A DNA stretch of 64,000 nt from assembly GCA_034440135.1 (NCBI GenBank), contig JAWXBP010000072.1:1-64000 (forward strand). The letters are read 5' to 3'. Within the stretch, counting starts at the first letter, position 1. Every line of letters begins with the position of its first letter. This stretch comes from Planctomycetia bacterium. Lineage in GTDB: Bacteria; Planctomycetota; Planctomycetia; Pirellulales; JALHLM01. A program made the position numbers and the translations under genes. Positions 24,448-34,200 of the stretch are shown in pieces. The notes under the pieces were generated by a model. That model made no database searches and was not told where the DNA came from. It saw only the letters and a program-made list of their open reading frames with translations.

Positions 24448-25647
24448 TTAGGCGGCTCCCTCGAGGAAGCGGTCGATCACGGCGTCCCAGGCGTATTCGC
24501 GTCGCACGAACTGGCGGCCGGCCTTGGCCATGCGCTGCCGGGCGGATTCGTGTTCCCCGATTTTCAGCACGGCGTGGAATTCTTCACTCGCGCCGACCGC
24601 CGCGCCGCCGCCACTGCGCCGGCAATGACCGCTGGTCACAGGCGAGCGGGCCGAGACGATGACCGGAATACCGGTCAGCCAAGCCTCCATCACGACGATC
24701 GAAAAACTCTCGTTGACGGAGAGATTCACCAGCCCGGCGGCCTGTGCCATGACGAGGTATTTGTCTTGTTCCGGCAGGAAGCCGAGGTCGCGAAAGCCGG
24801 ACTCTTGCGGCACGAGCGAGGCGTCGCCGCCGCCCAGGAACAACAATTCCTCGCGTCCGCCAGCGGCGCGGTGTTCGCGCATGTAACGGATAACTTCGTT
24901 GAGGTTCTTGCCGGGATCCTTGCGGCCGACGTAGACGACGTAGCGCTCGGGAAGTTGATAGCGCCTGCGGACGTCATCGAGCGCGGTTTGATTGTCGAGC
25001 GTCGGTTCCAAGCCGGAAGGAAGCTCGCAGCCGACGCCCGCGACCGGCGCTTCGACAAGCTTCCGGCCTAATCGATTGCCGAACAGCCGGATGGCGAGTG
25101 ACTTTTCCGCTTCACTCAAGAAGCAGTGGCCACTCGCCGCGGCGAACATTTCCGCCGTGGTTTCCCAAAACGCCTGCGGTTCGTCATGCAGGCAAGGCAG
25201 GAGCACGAATCGCCCCGCCGCGGCATGACAGGCGGCGTCGACCAAACCTTGCGTGAACGGCAGCCCGACGACGACCCGTCCGACGGAATGCACCCGCACA
25301 TGGTTCACGAGCGCATCGCTGTTGATCGTATGTGTGACGAACTGCCGCTGCTCTGTAGGCGAAAGTTCCTTGCGCTCGATTAAGCGGGCGTTCATCGCGT
25401 GATAACGGTCTTCGCCATCCGTGTTGACGGGAAAGCGGCGTACGGTGACGCCGTGGAGTTGTTCGGCGCCGACGGACAGCGTATTACGCCACCAGTTGTC
25501 GAAGGGGGCGCGGCAGCACGTGGTCAGCACTTCCACATCAAAGCCGCGTCGCGCGAGTTGTTCGGCCAACGTACGCGCCGCCACCTCCGCACCGCCAGCG
25601 AAGTGGCCGTACCAGGGTGTGACGAAAGTAAAACGTGGCGCTTCCAT
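24448..25647 (-). CDS. GT4-type glycosyltransferase
   Basis: The product (399 aa from ATG 25647, MEAPRFTFVTPWYGHFAGGAEV) has the N-terminal nucleotide-independent Rossmann half with GGAEVAARTLAEQLARRG and the C-terminal donor-binding half with VGRKDPGKNLNEVIRYM and the E-x7-E motif NESFSIVVMEAWLTGIPV. A longer frame exists but its added residues are Arg-rich and overlap the neighbouring gene. Retaining GT-B enzymes of this group transfer sugars from nucleotide donors on the cytoplasmic side. Confidence 0.85.
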   Translation of the reverse strand: MEAPRFTFVTPWYGHFAGGAEVAARTLAEQLARRGFDVEVLTTCCRAPFDNWWRNTLSVGAEQLHGVTVRRFPVNTDGEDRYHAMNARLIERKELSPTEQRQFVTHTINSDALVNHVRVHSVGRVVVGLPFTQGLVDAACHAAAGRFVLLPCLHDEPQAFWETTAEMFAAASGHCFLSEAEKSLAIRLFGNRLGRKLVEAPVAGVGCELPSGLEPTLDNQTALDDVRRRYQLPERYVVYVGRKDPGKNLNEVIRYMREHRAAGGREELLFLGGGDASLVPQESGFRDLGFLPEQDKYLVMAQAAGLVNLSVNESFSIVVMEAWLTGIPVIVSARSPVTSGHCRRSGGGAAVGASEEFHAVLKIGEHESARQRMAKAGRQFVRREYAWDAVIDRFLEGAA

Positions 25648-25666
25648 GCGCTGTGTGGTCGCCCTT

Positions 25667-26182
25667 TCAATGGCGTGTGGCAAAGACATGCGGCGAAAGC
25701 GTCGTACGGCCGCTCGGCGTCGGACCTTCCGTTTTGGAGCTCTCCTGAGTTGCTTGCGTTCGTAACGCGGCCACCGTGCGCTCCAAAAGCTGCACACGGG
25801 CTTGCAACTCCAACCGCGCGGCCTCCTCTTCCTTGAGACAGGTCACTGCCGTCCGCAGCGCTTGCAACAGTCCATAGTTGACCTGTCGCTGCGGCGCGGT
25901 GACGACGCGGGCGAGATACAAGACCACGCGCGACGTGAACCTCGCCAACCTGCGTTTGAATCGTCCGAAGCGGACGAACTCCGGCACCTGCGTGCCCACG
26001 AGCGAAGCGTTGCGTTCGACTTCGGTGAGCTGCGTGAGCACCGCGTCGCGCTTGGCGCTGCACGCACCCGGCGTCGGTCCGCCGAAGATGCCGTGCCGCG
26101 AAGCTTCGCCGGCGCCGGAACGAATCTCCAGCAGCAACGTCTCGACGTCGACTTCGGTCGGAATGGCGTCCAGCAAGTGCAT
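25667..26182 (-). CDS. Small coiled-coil protein of the polysaccharide locus, unknown
   Basis: A 171-aa product without signal peptide. The first half includes VPEFVRFGRFKRRLARFTSRVVLYLARVV, a basic amphipathic segment that could sit on the membrane, and the second half (about 115-150) is a coiled coil (LKEEEAARLELQARVQLLERTVAALRTQ). I do not recognise a named family; similar small proteins precede glycosyltransferases or methyltransferases in other glycan loci. The GAGGGG ribosome binding site before the ATG supports the start. A scaffold or membrane-tethering role would be a guess. Confidence 0.6.
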   Translation of the reverse strand: MHLLDAIPTEVDVETLLLEIRSGAGEASRHGIFGGPTPGACSAKRDAVLTQLTEVERNASLVGTQVPEFVRFGRFKRRLARFTSRVVLYLARVVTAPQRQVNYGLLQALRTAVTCLKEEEAARLELQARVQLLERTVAALRTQATQESSKTEGPTPSGRTTLSPHVFATRH

Positions 26183-26210
26183 GGCAACCGGCCCCTCGAC
26201 TCAGGATGGG

Positions 26211-27559
<1,349 letters not shown>

Positions 27560-28723
27560 ATGCGGGTATTGCTCAACGGCATGTCGATGCTGGGACGCCT
27601 GACGGGAGTCGGGCAATACGCCTGGCGCTTGGCGGAGTCGTTGGATCAGCTCCCTGCCGTCGAAGCGGTGGACGTGTTCGAAGGGCGGCGGATCGTGCCG
27701 TGGAAATCTTTTCACGCCGGCGCCCAAGCCACGGAACGCGTCGATCGCTATGAGCGTCTGAAGTGCTGGGTGCGCGAACACGCGCCGTTTGCCCGGAACC
27801 TGGTCGGCCGCCTGCGTGCCGCCAGCTTCGCGCGGCAGACCCGCGGGCCGCACTGGAACGTCTACCACGAACCCAACTACATTCCCCAGGAATTCGCCGG
27901 CGCCACGGTCACGACCGTCTGCGATATGTCGTACTTACGCTGCCCCGAATACTTGCCGCAGGACCGTCTCCGCTGGCTCCGTCAGCGTTTGGAAACCAGC
28001 GTGCGCGGCAGCGAGGCGGTGATTGCGATCAGTGAATTCACACGCAGCGAGTTGCTGGATTTGTTCCCGGGACTGGAACCGAAGAAAGTGCATGTCACGC
28101 CGCTGGGCGTCGACTTGGAACGGTTCGACGCAACGAGTGACGACGATCAACTCGTGGCGATTCGCGCGCGGCATCGGCTACCGCCGCAATTCATTCTGTA
28201 TCTCGGCACATTGGAACCGCGCAAAAACTTGCAGGGACTGGTGGCCGCATTCGGCCGTCTGCCGATGCGGTTGCAGCGCGAGTTCCCATTGGTGCTGGCC
28301 GGCATGTCCGGCTGGAAGCAACACTACTTTCGCCCGGCGCTCGACGCCCTGCGGCGGCGCGGTTTGGTGCATGAGTTGGGGTACGTGAGCGGAGCGGAGT
28401 TGCCGTCGCTGTTGCGCGCGGCGACCGTGTTTTGCTTTCCCAGTATTTACGAAGGGTTTGGGTTGCCGCCGCTGGAAGCGGCCGCGGTGGGCACGCCGGT
28501 CGTCGCGAGCAATTCGTCGAGCTTGCCGGAAGTACTGGGAAACGCCGCGGTATACGTCGACCCGTTGAGCGCGGACAGCATTGCCTCGGGACTGCGCGAA
28601 GTGTTGGAGAGCCATTCTTTACAGCTGAAACTGCGCGAAGCCGGGCCCGCCCGCGCTCAGCAGTTCACCTGGCGACGCTGCGCGGAGCGCACCGTCGCCG
28701 CCTACGAACATGCTGGAGCCTAG
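27560..28723 (+). CDS. GT4-type glycosyltransferase
   Basis: The 387-aa product starts MRVLLNGMSMLGRLTGVGQYAWRLAESL, typical for mannosyl- or rhamnosyl-type GT4 enzymes, followed by LYLGTLEPRKNLQGLVAAF (donor-site region) and the E-x7-E motif in FPSIYEGFGLPPLEAAAVGTPVVAS. It opens the plus-strand half of the polysaccharide locus. The donor and acceptor cannot be read from the sequence. Confidence 0.9.
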   Translation: MRVLLNGMSMLGRLTGVGQYAWRLAESLDQLPAVEAVDVFEGRRIVPWKSFHAGAQATERVDRYERLKCWVREHAPFARNLVGRLRAASFARQTRGPHWNVYHEPNYIPQEFAGATVTTVCDMSYLRCPEYLPQDRLRWLRQRLETSVRGSEAVIAISEFTRSELLDLFPGLEPKKVHVTPLGVDLERFDATSDDDQLVAIRARHRLPPQFILYLGTLEPRKNLQGLVAAFGRLPMRLQREFPLVLAGMSGWKQHYFRPALDALRRRGLVHELGYVSGAELPSLLRAATVFCFPSIYEGFGLPPLEAAAVGTPVVASNSSSLPEVLGNAAVYVDPLSADSIASGLREVLESHSLQLKLREAGPARAQQFTWRRCAERTVAAYEHAGA

Positions 28724-28762
28724 GCTTTGTCACAACGGAAATTCAAGAATCAAGATGCTCCT

Positions 28763-28844
28763 CTGTAGTCGAGGTCTGTGACCTCGGTAGTGCGGAATTC
28801 AGCGATTTTCGCCGCCCCACCGAGGTCACAGACCTAGGCTACAG
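28763..28844. repeat. CGAGGTCTGTGACCTCGG dispersed palindrome, full copy
   Basis: The left arm CTGTAGTCGAGGTCTGTGAC and the right arm GTCACAGACCTAGGCTACAG frame a short AT-richer loop; the left arm also contains the small palindrome GAGGTCTGTGACCTC. Half copies occur at 63607-63628 and as short GAGGTCTGTGAC and GAGGTCTGTCAC remnants near 37396 and 37625. Confidence 0.85.
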
Positions 28845-28896
28845 AAGATCGCGCCTCCGATCACTTCGCAAGGAAGCGAATCACGGAAGTTCAAGG

Positions 28897-29601
28897 ATGA
28901 ATGACAGTACAGTACGAATCGCAAATCCAGCGGTGATCCGGCCGCAGGTCGGGCAAGGAACCTGGCCGCAGCGCGGATCGTCCGCGGCGCGGACGGAATT
29001 GCCAGTGGCTGGCGGACAGGGTCGCGTGGTGTTCAAGCGCTGCGTGGACCTGGCGGCCGCTTCGCTGTTGTTGCTCGTGGCCGCGGTCCCCATGGCGCTC
29101 GTCGCGGCGTTGGTGCGGCTGACCAGCACCGGCCCTGTATTCTATCAGCAAGAGCGCGTCGGCTTGCACGGCCGCGTGTTTACGCTTTGGAAGTTTCGCA
29201 CGATGCGGATCGACGCGGAACGTGAAACCGGACCAGTCTGGGCGAAGCGGAACGACCCGCGCCGTACGTTGGTCGGCACGGTATTGCGTCGCTTGTGTAT
29301 CGACGAACTGCCGCAACTGTTCAACGTTTTGCGCGGCGAGATGAGTCTGATCGGCCCGCGTCCGGAACGGCCGTGCTTTGTCGAAAAGTTTTCGACCGAG
29401 ATGCCGGAATATCCGCGCCGCCACGCGGTGCTGCCGGGCTTGTCCGGTTGGGCGCAACTGAACGGGCTGCGCGGCGATACGTCGATCGCCGAGCGGTTGG
29501 AGTACGATTTGTATTACGTCCGCAATTGGAGTTGGACGTTCGACGTGTACATGATCTTGATGACGCCTTGGCGCGTATTGAACGACAAGAATTCTTGCTG
29601 A
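28897..29601 (+). CDS. Phosphoglycosyl transferase (bacterial sugar transferase, WcaJ/PglC-like core)
   Basis: The 234-aa product has a single N-terminal membrane segment (VFKRCVDLAAASLLLLVAAVPMALVAALV) and the conserved catalytic core: FYQQERVGLHGRVFTLWKFRTM, then IDELPQLFNVLRGEMSLIGPRPE, and LPGLSGWAQLNGLRG. Such enzymes move a sugar phosphate from a nucleotide sugar to undecaprenyl phosphate and start glycan assembly. It is of the short form without the extra membrane domain of WbaP. The ATG at 28897 has GGAAG 7 bases upstream. In the locus it is the obvious initiating enzyme. Confidence 0.92.
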   Translation: MNDSTVRIANPAVIRPQVGQGTWPQRGSSAARTELPVAGGQGRVVFKRCVDLAAASLLLLVAAVPMALVAALVRLTSTGPVFYQQERVGLHGRVFTLWKFRTMRIDAERETGPVWAKRNDPRRTLVGTVLRRLCIDELPQLFNVLRGEMSLIGPRPERPCFVEKFSTEMPEYPRRHAVLPGLSGWAQLNGLRGDTSIAERLEYDLYYVRNWSWTFDVYMILMTPWRVLNDKNSC

Positions 29602-29644
29602 GCGCCGGCCCAGGCCGCGGCTCGCGAGTGCGGAGATGGTTTCG

Positions 29645-31252
29645 ATGCCTCGCCACGGATGGCTGACGATTTCGTTACTCCTGACGCTGGCCGTCGACGT
29701 TTACGTGGCGGCCCGCTCGCCGGCGATTGCGCCGGACGGAGTGACTTTCATCGAAATGGCCCGTGAGCTGCAACGCGCTCCGCTCAACGTGATGCGCGCG
29801 CAGGATCAACATCCCGGCTATCCGGCGCTCGTGGTCGGCGCGCATGCGATGTTGGCGCTCGACGGCGCCGATGAGTCACTACGGCCGTCGGCCGGTAAAT
29901 GGATCGTCGCTGGCAAATTAGTGGCGATCGCCTGCGGTCTGGGTTGCGTCGCGCTCGTGTGGCTGATCGCGCGGCGGATGTACGATCGACACATCGCCGA
30001 TATTACCTCCCTTTTGGCCGCAGGACTGCCCGTTCTGCGCCAAAACGCCGCCGACGTGCTCAGTGACACGCCGCATCTATGCGCGTATTTGCTTGCCGCA
30101 TGGTGCCTGCAGGAAGGTTTCGCACGGTCATCGCGACGCTGGTTTCTGGCCGCCGGCATGGCGAGCGGCTGCGCCTTCTGGATTCGTCCCGAAGGACTCA
30201 GCGTGGCGATCGTCGGCGGATTTCTCGTTGCGGTGTCGTTCTGCCTGGGACGCCTGCCACGACGTCAGACCGCGCTGTACGGCATGACACTGCTGTGTGG
30301 CGTGGGCATGATCGCCGGACCGTACGTGGTGCTGACGGGCAAGTTGACCAGCAAGAAAGATCCACTGGCCGCATCGCAAAAGCCCGTAGCTTACGAGATG
30401 CCATTCGTCGATGCGCAGCCCACGCCGAGCGCGAGCGCCGCGCCAACGGTGCAGGTGGCGTCCGCCATCGAAGTGACGCCCGCACCCAGCGGCGACTGGT
30501 CCCCGCGCGTCGTCGCCGCCGCAAAAAAATACTTCGTCGAGCTAGGCTACGGCTTCGGCTACGTCGTGTGGATTCCCTGGGCGTTCGGGCATTTTGCTCC
30601 TGGGCGGAAGCGGCCGCTGGGTTCATCGCTCGGCCTGCTCGCATCGCTGGCGATGTTGCACTCAGTGCTGCTGATTTGGTTGGCCTTGATGGCCGGCTAC
30701 CTAGGGCACCGGCATGTGATGCCGATTGTCGGCGTCGCGTTTCCTGCAGCAGCGGCTGGGATTGAATGGTTGGGCCGGCGCGGCGGCGAGTTAGTGCGAC
30801 GTCCGCATTGGGCCCCGCAATGTGCCTTTGCGATCAGTCTGACGCTCGTGGCGGTCGCGATTCCGTTCAGCATTCGCCAGATTAATTCGGTCGCCAGCCC
30901 GATCGTCACGGCCGCGGACTGGATTCGCACGGAATCCTCGTCGCGCCAAACGCTGCTGGCGAACTCGCGCTATCCGCGGTTGTATGCCGAACTGAACGGT
31001 CCAATCTTCGGCGTCGACGTCACCGATCTCGGCGGCGCGCTGCAAACAGTGCAACCAGACTTTGTGCTGCTGGACGTCGATACACGCGCCTTTACGCCAC
31101 CCAGCGCGGCGGAACTGGGCGGCGCCTACGAACCGGCCTTCGAGACGCGCGGCGAGGGAAATCGCACCTGGCACCGCGTACTGGTGTTTCGCCGTGTCTC
31201 GCCGACGACTGCCCCGGAGCTACGCGCCTCCGGCCCGAATGGGCTCCGGTAA
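29645..31252 (+). CDS. GT-C type membrane glycosyltransferase (GT39/PMT-like)
   Basis: The product (535 aa) has about ten hydrophobic membrane segments and an early acidic loop, APDGVTFIEMARELQ, at the position of the catalytic Asp loop in polyprenyl-phosphate-sugar-dependent GT-C enzymes, followed by DQHPGYPALVVG. The C-terminal part (about 430-535) is soluble and probably periplasmic. GT-C enzymes use lipid-linked sugars on the outer face of the membrane, so it may add side sugars after export. GGAG lies 9 bases before ATG 29645; ATG 29636 is an alternative. The 3' end overlaps the convergent large gene by 33 bases. Confidence 0.75.
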   Translation: MPRHGWLTISLLLTLAVDVYVAARSPAIAPDGVTFIEMARELQRAPLNVMRAQDQHPGYPALVVGAHAMLALDGADESLRPSAGKWIVAGKLVAIACGLGCVALVWLIARRMYDRHIADITSLLAAGLPVLRQNAADVLSDTPHLCAYLLAAWCLQEGFARSSRRWFLAAGMASGCAFWIRPEGLSVAIVGGFLVAVSFCLGRLPRRQTALYGMTLLCGVGMIAGPYVVLTGKLTSKKDPLAASQKPVAYEMPFVDAQPTPSASAAPTVQVASAIEVTPAPSGDWSPRVVAAAKKYFVELGYGFGYVVWIPWAFGHFAPGRKRPLGSSLGLLASLAMLHSVLLIWLALMAGYLGHRHVMPIVGVAFPAAAAGIEWLGRRGGELVRRPHWAPQCAFAISLTLVAVAIPFSIRQINSVASPIVTAADWIRTESSSRQTLLANSRYPRLYAELNGPIFGVDVTDLGGALQTVQPDFVLLDVDTRAFTPPSAAELGGAYEPAFETRGEGNRTWHRVLVFRRVSPTTAPELRASGPNGLR

Positions 31253-34200
31253 CGGGTCAGCATCGCTTGCCGCGCGATCGACACTTCCGCCAAGCACCGC
31301 GAGCCAACGACCTGTTGTGTTCGCCAATGCATGCTTGCGACGCACATCCTCCGCGGCCGCCTTTGATAGCGCGCGCCGCAGTTCTTCATTCAGCACCAGC
31401 GTGCGGATGGCATCGAACCAGGAATCGGCGCTGTCGCCCGTGAGGATGCCGGTTTCCAACTGCCGCACCGTGCCGGAATACGCCGGCGCGTCCGAGTAAA
31501 CGCCCGCCAGGCCGAGCGCACTGTAGTCGAGAAACTTGATCGCACTCTTCGCCGCGTTGAATGGGCAATCGCGGAGCGGCGCGAGTCCGATCTGCCACCG
31601 CGCGCGACGCCGCAGCCAACGCACGAAAGCCGGGTACTCGCATCGCGCCGAAGGAATTCGCAGTTTTCGAAACCAGTCGCTGCGATGGCCGAGCGCCACA
31701 CAGCCAATAACCTCGAAGCGCACGCGATCGCCGAACTCGCGCAGCAACCGCCGCGCCGCTGGCGCCACAATTTCCAAATCCTCGGCGTGCGTGCGCGTGC
31801 CCATTAAGAGCATGCGCAGCGGAGAATGCGAGCCGACATCTCGATGATCGCGACCAGGCGTGAACCACAGTTGCTCGTCTACTGCGTTCGGAATGATCTC
31901 CACGCGCGACGTGCGCGACTCGAGTGACCTCGCCAATTCTTCGGTGGGGACGCTTACAGCGTCCGCGCTCTTTAGCAGATAATCCAGCGCCGGAAGCAGG
32001 CGACGATATCGCCGTCGCTCCGGATGCTGGGAGGGCATCGCCCATAGATCGTCGTCAAGTTCGACGACCAGTCGTTGCCCTCGCCGGCGACACGAGTCGA
32101 TAACAGCCTTCGCTTGCGAAAGGTCCGCAATGCCCGTGCGCTGAACTAGAACCACCTCTGCATCCGTGGGCGTGGACGCGGCCGCGGCGCCATACGAGAG
32201 TTCAATGCGATCCTGCAAAGTTGGATGGCGCAGCGGCAGCAAGACGCGTAGATAAGCAGAGCCGGGCCAGCCCGATGCCGATCGTGGCAAGACGGCGTGG
32301 ACGCGCAGCACGTCCGCTCGGCGCGTGGTTGGGATTGCGGGCCGCGTCGACATCACGGTGCGTGCCGCGGCGCGCGACGGCCGTTTGTCCAGCAGGCGCT
32401 CGAACAATGTCAACTCAGATCGTGCGGCCGATTCAATGGAATAGTTGCGTGCCGTGCGCACGCCGGCGGCCGACAGTTTTGCACGAAGCTCGTGATCTTC
32501 TAGCAAGCGTTCGACGACCGCGAGGCAGGCGGATTCATCGCGCGTATCGACAATCAGCGCGTTTTCCTCGGGAACCGCATATTCGCGAACGCCCCCCTCG
32601 CTGGGAAGCACGACCGCGGCGCCACAGGCCATCGCTTCCAAGCCTGTTCGGCCGAAGGCCTGGTAGTCGGAAAAGTCCACGCAGATGTCGCATCGCCGCA
32701 AGAGATCGGCAACCTGTTCGCGAGTCAATGGGCCATGCCAACGTTCGTTCGCATTGGATTGCGCGGCGAGGTTCGCACATTCCTCGGCCGAAGCGCCAAA
32801 ATAATGCATCTCAATGCGATCATTGCGCAATTGCAACCTGCGTAGTACGCGCAAGGTACGCACTGCGCCGCGATACGGCGTTCCGGGGCGAATCATCGCG
32901 GCAATGCGCAACGGGCCATCGCCCGTGGCGCGATCGGCGGGAAAATACACCGCATGGTCGAGGCTTGCCGACACCGGATGCACTTCGACGCCATGCCGGC
33001 GTTGAACCTCGTCGCGAATCCAGGAAGTCTTGGCGAAATGAACCAGACCGGGCAGGCAGCCGTAACTCCGGCGTGCTTCGCGCCAATGCCGCGAATATCG
33101 GGCGAAGAACCTGGGCTCGTAGTCCTGTACATAGTACGCCGGCAGAATTGCCGGATGTGCTTGCACAATGCGGCGCAAATCGCGGAGACTGAAATAGACG
33201 GTAGCGACCGCGACGTCGAACGCGCCGGCAAATTCAATCAGTTCAGATCGTTCGCGATAAGTAAAAAACAATCCGTCGGCGAACCAGCGCGGGTATTGTC
33301 GCCGGAACTCGTCCGCGAAGCGTTCCTCGATCGCCACGACGGCCCGCGCGCCGAGTTGACGCATGCCCATCGCCTCTTGCACGACGGAATGGGCGCCGCC
33401 GCCGCCGCCGCGCACGGGCAGAAGAAATAGCACGCTGGGCAGTCTTTTCGTTGCGAGCGAAGTACCGGCTGCGATGCGATTGGCAATCGCCTGACGTACA
33501 CGTTCTCGCAAGACAGCAAGCGTTGGCTCAATTCGAAGGTATTCGACGGCACTCGCGATAGCAGTCGCGCCATGTTTGCGGCGCAAGGCTACTTGCCCGC
33601 GCGCCGTCAATTCCCTGCGCTTCGCGTTACCGTAGCTTTGCGATTTCGCGTGATAGACGTAGGCGTCGTGGGCCACGGCGAGTTGAAAGCCGGCGGCCGC
33701 GGCGCGGAGGCAATAGTCAGTCTCCTCACCATAGCCGTCTGGGAACGCGGCGTCGTCGAAGTGTCCGATCGTTTCCCACACGGCGCGTTTCATCGCGAGG
33801 CAGAAGCCGTTCAGCAATGGAACGCGAGGATAGGCTCGCTCAGCGACACACGCGAGTGTTTCCGCCACGTCGTTTGCGTTCCAATGTTCTAGCAGCGCAT
33901 TCACGGCCCAATCGCCGTTGGCTGCGAACCGCTCAGGAACCGACTGCCAACTCGCCGCATTGGAGACCGGCCCCGCGAGGCCGATGTCCGGATGGCTTTC
34001 CAAACAGACCAGCAAGCGCCCCATCCAGCGGGGCGTGGCGACGGTATCACTGTTGAGCAGCACGACATAGTCGCCGCGCGCCGCGCGCCAGCCGCGATTC
34101 GCGGCGCGCGTGTAGCCTTGTCGTTCATCATTGCGGAGGAGAACCGTGTTGGCTCGTTGGGCCGCGAATTCGCTAAGCAAGGAAGCGCAGTCATCATCCG

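Noticed and set aside
28432-28896. A 155-codon N-terminal extension of the phosphoglycosyl transferase
   Set aside because: The extension overlaps the end of the upstream glycosyltransferase in another frame and crosses a palindromic repeat; ATG 28897 has its own ribosome binding site.
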